DNA from: Bacillota bacterium
GTDB lineage: Bacteria > Bacillota > Bacilli > Paenibacillales > NBRC-103111
Direction of reading: 5' to 3'
DNA: 64,000 nucleotides
Assembly (NCBI GenBank): GCA_023388055.1
Contig: JAEWGW010000004.1
Coordinates: forward strand, 218,430 to 282,429
Made by a program: the position numbers and the translations under genes. This document shows positions 25,956-35,055 of this stretch, piece by piece (the stretch's first letter is position 1; the number at the start of each line of letters is the position of its first letter). Below the pieces are notes generated by a model. The model saw only the letters and a list, made by a program, of their open reading frames with translations. It did no database searches and was not told the origin of the DNA.

Positions 25956-26106
25956 GACGCAGCTACCAAGTCCTTTGGGACCACATGAGCCAATTCTCCA
26001 CAGCCCCCTTTAGAAAATCTTTCGATTTTACCCCGGTGTCTGTTCCGTTTTATCTTCTATAATGGGGATAACCGCAGGCTACGCGAAGGGGGAGAAGGAA
26101 TGACAC

Positions 26107-26805
26107 ATGACTGGTCACGTGCTGATTGTTGAGGATGACAGAGAAATCCTGGAGGGGGTGAGCATCTATTTAACCAACCAGGGATATGTGGTGTTTAAGG
26201 CCTCCAACGGGTACGAGGGGCTGGAATGTATCGCCAGTCAGGATATCCATCTGGCTATTGTTGACATCATGATGCCGGGGATGGACGGGTTAACCATGAC
26301 CATGAAGCTCAGGGAAACCCATGACTTCCCGGTTATCTTCCTGACGGCCAAATCAGAGGAAATCGACAAGGTCGCGGGCTTGAATATCGGAGCGGACGAT
26401 TACATAACCAAACCCTTTGCCCCTATGGAGCTGTTGGCCCGGGTCAATTCCCAGCTGCGCCGCTACTTCAAATACCGCTCGTTTATTTCGCACAAACAAG
26501 AGGAGAATGTCCATATCATCGGCGGCCTGGAGCTCAATGAGGATTTGGTGCAGGCCAGCGTTGACGGCATTCCGGTGAAGCTGACCCCTCTGGAATTTAA
26601 GATCCTCAACCTGCTGATGAAAAACCCCGGACGGGTTTTCCCCGCCGAGGAAATCTATGAGCGGGTCTGGAACGAACGCGCCGTCTCCACGGAAACCATC
26701 ATGGTCCATATCCGCAACATCCGGGAAAAAATCGAGATTAACCCGAAGGACCCGAAATACCTCAAGGTGGTCTGGGGGGTAGGATACAAAATTGAAAAAC
26801 ACTAA
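26107..26805 (+). CDS. OmpR-family response regulator
   Basis: This 232-aa regulator has a receiver domain (DD at about 10-11, phospho-Asp in VDIMMPGMDG, Lys in YITKPFAP) and an OmpR-type winged helix (about 135-230: LTPLEFKILNLLMKNPGRVF to HIRNIREKIEINPK). ATG 26107 follows a GGGGGAGAAGG site. It overlaps the start of the kinase gene downstream, forming a classical two-component pair, with a resemblance to VanR/VanS-type systems. The targets are unknown; the VTT membrane protein and glycosyltransferase downstream are candidates. Confidence 0.93.
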   Translation: MTGHVLIVEDDREILEGVSIYLTNQGYVVFKASNGYEGLECIASQDIHLAIVDIMMPGMDGLTMTMKLRETHDFPVIFLTAKSEEIDKVAGLNIGADDYITKPFAPMELLARVNSQLRRYFKYRSFISHKQEENVHIIGGLELNEDLVQASVDGIPVKLTPLEFKILNLLMKNPGRVFPAEEIYERVWNERAVSTETIMVHIRNIREKIEINPKDPKYLKVVWGVGYKIEKH

Positions 26806-29038
26806 ACGGAGATTGCGGGCAGCCCAAACGATCCGCCTTCTCCTTCTTGCCGTCATAGCGATTGTTGCAGTATCCACCTATCCCCAGATTTTGACTAAAT
26901 CCAAGACTTTGGAGCAGGAGCAGGCAACCCCGGATTCCGGCACTGCCGACAGGCAGAAGGAGATGTTCGTGAAGCAGCTGTTTCGGGGTACGTATGCTTT
27001 GTTCTGGGACATCAACCAGAATGGAAACAATCACCGGCTCCAGCCCTCGGATGTGTTTCTGCCGAAATCGTTGTATACCGGTGGAGACCATTCTGAGTAC
27101 ATCCAGGAATTCACCTCCCGGTTTAATGAGGTTATGGATGACTGGCAGGTGGATTTTTTCCGGAATGCGCCGGAGAGCCACAGTCTGGAGTATCTGGCCC
27201 TCGACCATTCCACCAACAGGAGGTCCACTAACAGTCTCCAGTCCACGCTCCAAGAGCTGGTGGAGCATCCTCAGGAATCCCCGCTGCTGGATGAGGCTTA
27301 TCCCTTCTATACGGTTATTACGTACGGGAAGGACGGAACCCTCAACATTCCCGTGTGGCATGGACTGGATGAGCCAAGGAAAAACGCTCTCCTCCTGCTG
27401 GAAATGAACAACACCCTGTTTGCGGAAGAAAAAGAGGCCCAGCGGGCCTATATCTCACAAATCGCATCCCCGCGGGATTTCACCGTGATTTATGCAGCGA
27501 GATCCGGGCAGTTCTACCAGGACCAGAGCAAAGCGTCCTCCCAGCAGAGCGGCGCCTTTAATGACGCCGGGTTTCTGGCGGTCTATTGGCTGTCCGTCGG
27601 CAGTGTCCTGCTGCTTGCCCTGTTCTTCTCCAGAGCGAGCTGGTATGCCGCCGAAAGCCTGGCCGTCCGGGTTCCGTTGGAGCTGTGGATTCTGGGAATG
27701 CTGGGCACAGCACTGTTTTATGAACACTTCGTGCAGTGGTCAAGCAGCATCGCCCGGGACAGCTTCTGGAAAGCAGGGGGAGCGGCTTCGTCCCTGCTAA
27801 TCTGGTTTAAGGAAATCACCCGGAATCTTGTACCCCTATCCGAAACATTCCTGTCCCAGCTTTTCATCGCGGCAGTCTGGATGGTTATCCTGTACATCTG
27901 GCATATGGCTGCTTTATCAGTGCTCCAGCTTGCCGGTACAGGAGCTAAACGGTATTTCCGGGAGCATATGCTTCTGGGGCGGATCTACAGGCAGCTGAGG
28001 CATGCGGTAAGACATAATCTGGTCTCCATCCGCAAAATCAACCTGTCCGATCCCCCTACCAAGCTGGTTGCCAAGGTGTTGTCTATTCATTTTGCCATTA
28101 TCGCGCTGATCAGCTTCACCTGGTTTTTTGGGATCATTCTGCTGATTCCGTACGGAGTTTTCGTATTTTTCTTTCTCCGGAAATACCTGAACCGGACAAG
28201 AAACAGCTACACGGTTCTGTTCCGTGCCACACAGCAGATGGCAGATAAAAATCTGGAGATATCCATTGATGAGGATCTGGGGCTGTTTAATCCGCTAAAG
28301 GAGCAGCTGCAAAAAATTATGGCCGGGTTCAAGCAGGCTGTGGACGAGGAGATCAAAAGCCAAAAAACCAAAAGCGATTTGATCACCAATGTATCCCATG
28401 ATCTAAAAACACCCGTTACCGCCATCATAACCTATGTAGGCCTTCTCCAGAATGAACAGCTTTCCCCTGAGGAGAAAAGCGCATATATTGAAATCCTGCA
28501 CAACAAATCCCAACGGCTGCAGCGGCTTATTGAGGATCTGTTCGAATTCACCCGGACCTCCAGCGGCAATGTCAGCCTGAATCTGGTGGAGGTGGACTTA
28601 ACCGAGCTGATCAGGCAGGTGCAGGTGGAGTTAAGCGACCAGATTGCCGATTCCCGGATCCAGTTCCGGCTTCAACAGCCGGAGGAACGGGTGATGCTTG
28701 CCCTGGACAGTGAAAAAGCCTACCGGATTTTTGAGAACCTGTATACCAACGTAATCAAATATGCGCCCCCCGGCTCCCGGGCCTATATCGAGGTAAAAAA
28801 CACGGATGGCACGGTAACCGTGGTTTTCAAGAACGTATCCCTCTTCGAGCTGAATTTCACTCCGGAAGAGATTATGGAGCGGTTTGTCCGGGGGGATAAA
28901 GCACGGCATACGGAGGGTTCGGGCCTGGGACTGGCGATTGTGAAGAATCTGGTGGAGCTGCAGGGGGGCAGCTTCCGGATTGAGCTGGACGGTGATCTCT
29001 TCAAGGCCATTCTCCAATGGAAAACCCCGACGTTATAA
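26792..29038 (+). CDS. Multi-pass sensor histidine kinase
   Basis: This 748-aa kinase starts at TTG 26792 inside the end of the regulator gene. An N-terminal membrane helix (about 10-28) is followed by an extracytoplasmic domain of about 220 residues. Four or five further helices follow, the last (IHFAIIALISFTWFFGIILL) near 430-455. HAMP, HisKA with the His in NVSHDLKTPVTAI, and the ATPase (N-box ENLYTNVIKY, GSGLGLAIVKNL) complete it. The many helices in the middle are more than in a standard two-helix kinase and may sense a membrane-embedded ligand. A strong terminator follows. The extracellular domain is not one I recognise. Confidence 0.9.
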   Translation: MKNTKRRLRAAQTIRLLLLAVIAIVAVSTYPQILTKSKTLEQEQATPDSGTADRQKEMFVKQLFRGTYALFWDINQNGNNHRLQPSDVFLPKSLYTGGDHSEYIQEFTSRFNEVMDDWQVDFFRNAPESHSLEYLALDHSTNRRSTNSLQSTLQELVEHPQESPLLDEAYPFYTVITYGKDGTLNIPVWHGLDEPRKNALLLLEMNNTLFAEEKEAQRAYISQIASPRDFTVIYAARSGQFYQDQSKASSQQSGAFNDAGFLAVYWLSVGSVLLLALFFSRASWYAAESLAVRVPLELWILGMLGTALFYEHFVQWSSSIARDSFWKAGGAASSLLIWFKEITRNLVPLSETFLSQLFIAAVWMVILYIWHMAALSVLQLAGTGAKRYFREHMLLGRIYRQLRHAVRHNLVSIRKINLSDPPTKLVAKVLSIHFAIIALISFTWFFGIILLIPYGVFVFFFLRKYLNRTRNSYTVLFRATQQMADKNLEISIDEDLGLFNPLKEQLQKIMAGFKQAVDEEIKSQKTKSDLITNVSHDLKTPVTAIITYVGLLQNEQLSPEEKSAYIEILHNKSQRLQRLIEDLFEFTRTSSGNVSLNLVEVDLTELIRQVQVELSDQIADSRIQFRLQQPEERVMLALDSEKAYRIFENLYTNVIKYAPPGSRAYIEVKNTDGTVTVVFKNVSLFELNFTPEEIMERFVRGDKARHTEGSGLGLAIVKNLVELQGGSFRIELDGDLFKAILQWKTPTL

Positions 29039-29050
29039 TCGCATATGAAG

Positions 29051-29090
29051 AATCCGGGACGGAACAGGGTCCCGGATTTTTTGTTTTTTC
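29051..29090 (+). terminator. Rho-independent terminator after the two-component pair
   Basis: Perfect 10-bp stem AATCCGGGAC / GTCCCGGATT (29051-29060 with 29069-29078) followed by two T-runs. Confidence 0.9.
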
Positions 29091-29151
29091 TTAAGAAAAT
29101 CTTTGGGTTTGTACAAGGTATTGCTTATGAAACGTTCTTTATACTTTTCCT

Positions 29152-29775
29152 GTGCACAACCGCTTGCCCTGCCGGAGGGGAGAAAGGAGAGCCGCCATCG
29201 GCCACAAGAATCTGTTCCAATTCGTATCTGCTGTGGGGTTATTGGGAACTATCGCTTTTTGCATTTACATGTATCTGGCAGGACCTGCAGCAACCCTGGA
29301 GGCCCTGCGGACGTTTATTCCCCGGACCGGCATATGGGGCCCGCTAATCTTTGTTGCGGTCCAGATCATCCAGGTGATCATCCCCATTCTTCCCGGAGGC
29401 ATCAGCTGCGCCTACGGTGTACTCCTATTCGGGACAGCCTACGGGTTTCTCTATAATTACGTGGGGATTGTGATCGGTTCGGTGCTGGCCTTTCTGCTGG
29501 CCCGGCATCTGGGGAAATCCTTTATTGAGCGAATTACACCGGGCAAGCTCTATCACAAATATATCGGCTGGCTGGATAAAGGAAAGTGGTTTGAACGGGT
29601 ATTCGCTCTGGGGATACTGCTGCCGGGAGCACCGGACGATGTGCTGTGTATGCTGGCGGGAGTCAGCGGAATGAAGCTGAACAAATTTATGGTCATTCTG
29701 ATCCTGTGCAAACCAGGCGCACTTTTTCTGTACAGTGCCAGCCTGTCGGGTGCCATGGGTTTGGTGGCCGGATAG
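29152..29775 (+). CDS. VTT/DedA-type (TVP38) membrane protein
   Basis: This protein of up to 207 aa has the VTT architecture: a first helix, the amphipathic IIPILPGGISCAYGVLLFG re-entrant segment, IGSVLAFLLARHLGKSF, and a second LLPGAPDDVLCMLAGVS re-entrant segment. The DedA/VTT superfamily includes lipid scramblases and undecaprenyl-phosphate flippases. The first possible canonical start, GTG 29152, has no ribosome-binding site. A strong AAAGGAGAG lies at 29183-29191, 5 bp before an ATC codon at 29197, which may be the true, non-canonical start. The gene precedes a glycosyltransferase gene by 14 bp, consistent with a joint role in lipid-linked glycan handling. Confidence 0.82.
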   Translation: MHNRLPCRRGERRAAIGHKNLFQFVSAVGLLGTIAFCIYMYLAGPAATLEALRTFIPRTGIWGPLIFVAVQIIQVIIPILPGGISCAYGVLLFGTAYGFLYNYVGIVIGSVLAFLLARHLGKSFIERITPGKLYHKYIGWLDKGKWFERVFALGILLPGAPDDVLCMLAGVSGMKLNKFMVILILCKPGALFLYSASLSGAMGLVAG

Positions 29776-29789
29776 AAGGGAATAATGCG

Positions 29790-31022
29790 ATGAATGCTTC
29801 AGCCTTATTGACCGCCGGGCAGCTATTGGAGTGGCTTGGCATATTGACAAGTGTTTACAGCCTGTACTTTGTGGTCCTGGCCCTGTGGGGGGAATGGCGC
29901 AAAAAACCAAAACCGCAAAAGGGCGACGTGCCCCCGGAAACCCGGTTCGCCTTGTTAATCGCAGCCCGCAACGAGGCGGATGTGATCGGGAATTTGATTG
30001 CCAGCCTGCAGCGGCAGAGCTACCCTGCGAAGCTGTTCGATATTGTTGTCGCCCCTAATAATTGTACGGACCATACAAGGGGGATTGCTAAGGCCTGCGG
30101 CGCACGTATTTTTGACCCGGTTGGAGAAATCCACTCCAAGGGGGATGTGCTGGCCCAATTTGTCAGAGCCTGTATGACCGAAAATAAATATGATGCCATC
30201 TGTGTCTTCGATGCCGACAACATCGTCCATCCGGACTTCCTGCAGCATATGAACCGGGCCAGACAGTCCGGCGCCCAGGTGGCCCAGGGCTTCAAAAACA
30301 GTAAAAACCCCGGCGACAATGCCGTGGCCGCCAGCTTCTCCATCTATTTCTGGATCATCGACCGGTTTTACAATGCCAGCCGTGAGGCCTTGGGCCTGTC
30401 CAGCTTCGTTACCGGCACCGGATTTATGGCAACCCTTCCGTTCCTGCAAAAAATAGGGGGATGGAACACGCGGACTATTACCGAGGATTTCGAATTCAGT
30501 GCGCAGTGCGCCCTTGCCGGGGAACGGGTTCATTATGTCCCCGAAGCAGTTGTATATGATGAGCAGCCCCTTACCCTCGCACAATCCTGGAAGCAGCGCA
30601 GACGGTGGAGCACAGGCAATTTTGACAGCTCCAAATATTATCTGAAGGACTTGTGCAGGGAAGCCGTCCGCCGCCGCAGCGCCGTCTGCTTTGATCTGGC
30701 CATGACCTATATGGGGCCTGTCATCTTTATGCTGTCGGTTTTTGTACTGGCAGGCCAAACCCTCCTGGGGAGATACAGCCTCACCAGCTTTTCCTTCACC
30801 GGCCAGCCGATGCTGTGGGGACTGGTGCTCTGTATTCTGTTAGCCGCCTTCTTCACCTACAAGCAGAACAGACGGACCCTCCGCGGCTTCTGCAAGGCCT
30901 TCGGCTCCTTCCTGTTTCTGTTGGCCAGCTGGATGCCCATCAACCTCATCACCCTCCTGAGAAAACAGCGGAAATGGGAGATGATCCCTCATACGCGGTC
31001 TATTTCGTTGGAGGAGATGTAG
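29790..31022 (+). CDS. Family 2 membrane glycosyltransferase
   Basis: This 410-aa processive-type glycosyltransferase starts at ATG 29790 behind GAAGGG. One N-terminal helix is followed by the GT-A domain: nucleotide-binding LLIAARNEADVIGNLI, the metal motif DAD in VFDADNIVHPD, acceptor GTGFMA, catalytic TEDFE and QRRRW (SWKQRRRWSTG). Three C-terminal helices follow. QxxRW enzymes synthesise or transfer repeated sugars at the inner leaflet, as in NodC or chitin/hyaluronan-like synthases. It is probably co-transcribed with the VTT protein. It overlaps the convergent hypothetical gene by 23 bp. Confidence 0.92.
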   Translation: MNASALLTAGQLLEWLGILTSVYSLYFVVLALWGEWRKKPKPQKGDVPPETRFALLIAARNEADVIGNLIASLQRQSYPAKLFDIVVAPNNCTDHTRGIAKACGARIFDPVGEIHSKGDVLAQFVRACMTENKYDAICVFDADNIVHPDFLQHMNRARQSGAQVAQGFKNSKNPGDNAVAASFSIYFWIIDRFYNASREALGLSSFVTGTGFMATLPFLQKIGGWNTRTITEDFEFSAQCALAGERVHYVPEAVVYDEQPLTLAQSWKQRRRWSTGNFDSSKYYLKDLCREAVRRRSAVCFDLAMTYMGPVIFMLSVFVLAGQTLLGRYSLTSFSFTGQPMLWGLVLCILLAAFFTYKQNRRTLRGFCKAFGSFLFLLASWMPINLITLLRKQRKWEMIPHTRSISLEEM

Positions 31023-31524
31023 AGGGCGGCGCCAATACCTCATGGGTCACTAAGTTTATTATTACCGACTGGCCGGGATTGTCGGGATCAGGCTTGAAGA
31101 GAGTAACGATACCTCCCATAAATGTAATACTGGCGGCAGGGGCTTCACTCAGAATGTAAATCGTTCTGTCGATCCCGCTTCCTCCTGTATAATCGGGGGC
31201 TCCATGCAGCATGTTGAACCTCCCGATTAACTCGTCCATCCCGGCTTCTGTCAAACCTCCTGCATCTGTGCGGGCCACTTTGGAAATCACGGCTCTGGCT
31301 TGCTCCTCTGTCATCCGCGGCTGATCCTCAGGCAGCTCTCCCTTTGCGATTTTGACCGCCCGCTCCCTGTAGAACGGGGGGCTGTCCAGGATACTTGCGA
31401 TTTCTGTTTTCTTCTCTTCATCAGCCGTCCGAACCGAAAATAGGCCTGCCGCATATAAAATCGAAAAAGTCCCAAAAACAATGAATATCCCGCACACAAC
31501 CGCAGCCGTCCATATGTTTTTCAC
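31000..31524 (-). CDS. Uncharacterised membrane-anchored extracytoplasmic protein
   Basis: This 174-aa protein starts at GTG 31524 behind CGGAGG. A single N-terminal helix (about 7-27) acts as anchor or uncleaved signal. The remainder, with a Lys/Glu-rich helix and a C-terminal beta-rich part (RTIYILSEAPAASITFMGGIVTLF), should lie outside the membrane. I do not recognise the family. It converges on the glycosyltransferase gene with overlapping ends. Confidence 0.7.
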   Translation of the reverse strand: MKNIWTAAVVCGIFIVFGTFSILYAAGLFSVRTADEEKKTEIASILDSPPFYRERAVKIAKGELPEDQPRMTEEQARAVISKVARTDAGGLTEAGMDELIGRFNMLHGAPDYTGGSGIDRTIYILSEAPAASITFMGGIVTLFKPDPDNPGQSVIINLVTHEVLAPPSTSPPTK

Positions 31525-31596
31525 GCTGGGCCTCCGTTCTCATAAAGAGGATACACTTTCCATTTAAAATGAAATCCCAGGAATTGTAAAGCACAA

Positions 31597-31658
31597 AAAC
31601 ACCCCTTGCCATAACCGGCGTCCACAGGTAAGGAACCGGCTGGTGATAAGGGGTGTTT
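31597..31658 (-). terminator. Terminator of the pectinolytic operon
   Basis: Perfect 11-bp stem (AAACACCCCTT at 31597-31607 with AAGGGGTGTTT at 31648-31658) enclosing about 40 nt, followed on the minus strand by TTTTTG, 25 bp after the last gene of the operon. Confidence 0.75.
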
Positions 31659-31682
31659 GGCTTTTTCAATGGGAGCTTCTAC

Positions 31683-33206
31683 CTATCGGATGTGCTCTGC
31701 CACCAGAAGCAGATCCAGCTCATTGATGATGTTATCCCGGTTAACGTCTGCGGCTTTGTACATGTCCCAATCGGGGCTAGCGGAGGTTAGGCCGAACCCT
31801 GCAGCTACGATGCCCAGGTCCCCCACATCCACTATCTTATTGCCGTCTACATCGCCGGGAATCCCGGCAGGCTGCTGCCCCGTGATGGTAACAGTCATGC
31901 TTCCTTGTATGCCGGAGCCGTCCACTGCTTGGGCGGAGACGATTACGGTCCCGTCCTTAACTGCCTGGAGCAAGCCGCCTGCGGAGATAACTGCTTTATC
32001 CGTTGGTGTGAAACCATCCGCCTCATAGACCGACCATGTAACCGTCCCATTGGAGGCGTGGCCGGGCTGGACATCCGCCTGCAGCTGCAGCGTTCCGCCC
32101 AAGGAAGAGATCACGCTGCCTCCCAGGGAGCTGACTGCAATAGAACTGACAGGAACCACAACAGCCGCATCATCCGGCGTGGCGCTTTGTTCGGCGGAAA
32201 AAGGGCCTTCGCCGTAGCCATTTACGGCATTCACTACATAATAGTAGGTCATTCCGTTATTGACGGCGGTATCCACATAAGATGTTCCGGCAATACCGGC
32301 CTGCAGAACCTTGTAGGGGCCGCCCTCATAGGTGCTTTGTCTGACCGTATATGAGTCCGCCCGGTCCACAGGCAGCCAGGACAGATTAACCTGCTGATTG
32401 CCCGCTGCAGCTGACAGTCCGGCGGGGGCGTCCGGAGCCGTTCCCTCCTCCGGACCGGCGGATGTGGAGTCGAACAAGGTGCTGCCGGCAGCATCGACGA
32501 TTTTCACTTGATCGAATACAGCCGCCGCATGGGTCACCGCCAGCCCTACGTGTAAGCTGCCGGAGGCCATGGTGCCCGCATCCGTTTGTATGGTGTATGG
32601 GTTGTTGTAGGTTATTCCATCTGCCGAATAGGCAGCCGTGAAGGTGTTCCCCGACTTTTGCAGCCTCAGATATACCGGAAGTGTGACGCCGCCCCCGGAG
32701 CTGCTGCTGCTGTTATTGGAGGCGAACCTTCTGTAATGGCCTAGGCTTCCCGTTCCGGGGTCCTCCACCGAGGGGAAATAGCTGGCCGTAAACGATGCGC
32801 TGGTATTGGATAATCCGTTCTTGACCATAAGGGCGGCGCGGGAATTGGTATTCAGAGCCGAACCATTGGGAGGCCGGTCTACCGAAGCAATACGCGCTGT
32901 AATGGTAAAGTCGCCTTCAACCGGCATGTTTACAAAATACAAGGTATCCCCGTTTGCCTCTCCGCTTACGCTTTGCTGCTTGCCGTCTACGGCCCCCAGC
33001 CGGAACTGGCCGTTATTATAGCTGGATGTCTCCTGCTTCACTATGGAGGTGCCGGTAGATGTCCCATTCATTGTGGTTGCCGTCCAGCCCTCCGGCAAGG
33101 TGCCGGAGGCTCTGGCGGCGGGAGGAGCTGCCAGCTGCCACGATTGCAGAGCCACGAGCCCAACAAGCAGCATAACCATTCCTCTTTTTCGGATCAAACC
33201 CTTCAT
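31683..33206 (-). CDS. Secreted dockerin protein with laminin-G-like, FN3 and Big2 domains
   Basis: This 507-aa secreted protein has a signal peptide ending near AARASG (residue 33-35). A beta-rich domain of about 210 residues resembling DUF1349/concanavalin-like modules follows. Next come a fibronectin type III domain (about 262-350, containing YTVRQSTYEGGPYKV), a Big2-like domain (VSSIAVSSLGGSVISSLGG) and a C-terminal type I dockerin. Both dockerin calcium loops are intact (DVDGNKIVDVGD and DVNRDNIINELD). The dockerin should bind a cohesin such as that of the SLH protein encoded 14 bp upstream. No catalytic domain is apparent, so its role is probably carbohydrate binding. Confidence 0.87.
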   Translation of the reverse strand: MKGLIRKRGMVMLLVGLVALQSWQLAAPPAARASGTLPEGWTATTMNGTSTGTSIVKQETSSYNNGQFRLGAVDGKQQSVSGEANGDTLYFVNMPVEGDFTITARIASVDRPPNGSALNTNSRAALMVKNGLSNTSASFTASYFPSVEDPGTGSLGHYRRFASNNSSSSSGGGVTLPVYLRLQKSGNTFTAAYSADGITYNNPYTIQTDAGTMASGSLHVGLAVTHAAAVFDQVKIVDAAGSTLFDSTSAGPEEGTAPDAPAGLSAAAGNQQVNLSWLPVDRADSYTVRQSTYEGGPYKVLQAGIAGTSYVDTAVNNGMTYYYVVNAVNGYGEGPFSAEQSATPDDAAVVVPVSSIAVSSLGGSVISSLGGTLQLQADVQPGHASNGTVTWSVYEADGFTPTDKAVISAGGLLQAVKDGTVIVSAQAVDGSGIQGSMTVTITGQQPAGIPGDVDGNKIVDVGDLGIVAAGFGLTSASPDWDMYKAADVNRDNIINELDLLLVAEHIR

Positions 33207-33220
33207 GCTTGGCGTCCCCC

Positions 33221-35035
33221 CTATGAGGTTGTTTCGTTCATGAATTCCACATATTGCAGCAGCCGCTTCAGTACAGTGGCCGTTTCGGCACGGGTGGCAT
33301 TGGAGTCCGGGCTAAACAGCCGCGGCTCCACACCGTTCATCAGCCCCGCTTCAACAGCTTGGGAAACGGCAGTTTTTGCCCAGCTGCTTATCTCGCTTTC
33401 GTCGCCATACCTCCCCAAGTCACCAGCACCGGCAGCCAACGGTTTCCCGGCAGCTTGTATGGCACGGCTGAGCATTACAGCCATCTGCTCCCGGGTGATG
33501 TTGCCCTGGGGTACAAACAAACCCTCGCCCATTCCTTCCGCAAGACCTGCCTTGACCGCTGCTCCGATATAACCCGCATACCAATCTGCTGCGGCTACAT
33601 CCTTGAACGATGCTGCCGATGGAGCCTGAGACAACCCAAGCCCCCTGACCAGCAAAGCGGCGAATTCAGCCCGGGTAATCTCACCCTGCGGGGCAAACTG
33701 CTGCTCCGTGCGTCCGTCCACCAACAGCTTGGAGGCAAGCAGCTCCACATCCGCCTTGGCCCAGTGGCCGCTCAGATCAGTAAAGCTTTTGCTGTATCCC
33801 ATAATAGCGTATATACTGTTGCCCGAACGTTTAAGGGTGGCTACCGTAGCCCCGCCGGCTTGTTGGAACACGGTCGGAACGAAGGAAAGCTCTCCGGTGG
33901 CCGGATCAAACAGCACTCCCGTCGTCTTCCGGGCATCCACTCCAGCCTGTACTTCCAGGGTGCGGCTGATGTAAACACCGCCAAAATCCCCGATGGTGAC
34001 GGAAGTACCTCCGGCGGCTGCCAGCACTTCAAAGTTCACCGCGCTGCCCAAAAGTGTCCCTCCGGTTTGCCGCACAATGGAGGAGAGCTGCTCCGCCGCC
34101 GTGCCGGAGACAGTCTCCACTTGAACGGTAACCTTCACATTCCCGATATCCTCCTTCATCGTCTGCGCCAACCCCGCAAGGTCAAGGGCGGCCAAGGGCA
34201 AATCATACGATGCCTTCCCGTATTTCACCGAGATAACTACTCCCTGAAGTGCCTTCGCCGCTTCAATTAATGAAGCAGCGGGAAGCTCCACTTGGGCCAC
34301 GGGTTCATTCCCCGCCAGTTGGACCTCAAGCCGGCTTGCAGGTGAGTCCCGCAGGGACTCCACCGCCTGGGCGAGAGCTTCCTTCGAAACCGAAACCACT
34401 GCCGAATCCTTGCCGTCCGCCGTTTTTGCTTTCACCGGAGCCGGGAAGGCAATGACCACACCGTTAGCGCTTTTCTCCACAATAGGACCGGCGGGTGTAT
34501 AGCCGGAGGAGGAGCCCGAACCCGGGCTGGACTCCTGTCCGCTGTCTGAGGCGATAATCTGCGCAGATACTGTGCGCACCTCATTCGACCGGGAGGCCTG
34601 ATTATCCGGGGTAACCGCAGTCAGCTTCACCAGCTTGACCTCCGCGGAGCCAACCGCCGAGGCTTTGAAGCGGAAGGTTCCCAAATCGGCGCTGCCGCTT
34701 ATTCCCTTCTCCTTGCCCATTTTGGTAAAAGCAAAGGTGATGCTGTTCCCGCTTACGATAGGAGCAATGGAAAACCCGGCTCCCGGAACCGACGGGTCGG
34801 CTCCCATAAAGGAAAGCTTGCCGGCATCATACTCAATGACAGCCTCATATCCGTACAGGTCCGCCAGATTGTCACCCTTTAAGGTGACGGTGATCTCCTG
34901 ATTCACTGCCGGGGTGGCGGCGGATACCGATAAAGAGTAGGCGGCCTTAGCCTCAGCCCGGGATGTCTGCGGCTGCAGACCCAGGGCAAATAGCAGGATT
35001 ATAGCTAAGCAAACACTCCATATTTTGCGATTCAT
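33221..35035 (-). CDS. Cell-surface anchoring scaffold: cohesin plus three SLH domains
   Basis: This 604-aa protein starts at ATG 35035 behind AGAAAGGAAGG; an upstream TTG at 35068 is less likely. After a signal peptide ending near SRAEA there is a cohesin-like domain (about 32-165; SVSAATPAVNQEITVTL, YEAVIEYDAGKLSF, GTFRFKA), a Ser/Gly linker and a domain (about 195-410) also seen in the SLH protein at 61277. Three SLH domains follow (DLSGHWAKADVELL; FKDVAAADWYAGYI; ISSWAKTAVSQAV). SLH domains bind pyruvylated secondary wall polymer. The layout is that of a minimal surface scaffoldin, encoded between two dockerin proteins. Confidence 0.88.
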   Translation of the reverse strand: MNRKIWSVCLAIILLFALGLQPQTSRAEAKAAYSLSVSAATPAVNQEITVTLKGDNLADLYGYEAVIEYDAGKLSFMGADPSVPGAGFSIAPIVSGNSITFAFTKMGKEKGISGSADLGTFRFKASAVGSAEVKLVKLTAVTPDNQASRSNEVRTVSAQIIASDSGQESSPGSGSSSGYTPAGPIVEKSANGVVIAFPAPVKAKTADGKDSAVVSVSKEALAQAVESLRDSPASRLEVQLAGNEPVAQVELPAASLIEAAKALQGVVISVKYGKASYDLPLAALDLAGLAQTMKEDIGNVKVTVQVETVSGTAAEQLSSIVRQTGGTLLGSAVNFEVLAAAGGTSVTIGDFGGVYISRTLEVQAGVDARKTTGVLFDPATGELSFVPTVFQQAGGATVATLKRSGNSIYAIMGYSKSFTDLSGHWAKADVELLASKLLVDGRTEQQFAPQGEITRAEFAALLVRGLGLSQAPSAASFKDVAAADWYAGYIGAAVKAGLAEGMGEGLFVPQGNITREQMAVMLSRAIQAAGKPLAAGAGDLGRYGDESEISSWAKTAVSQAVEAGLMNGVEPRLFSPDSNATRAETATVLKRLLQYVEFMNETTS

Positions 35036-35055
35036 CCCTGTGCCTTCCTTTCTGA

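Noticed and set aside
33254..34270. 338-aa frame opposite the cohesin-SLH gene
   Set aside because: The opposite strand codes a recognisable multidomain protein; this frame has no recognisable domain or start site.
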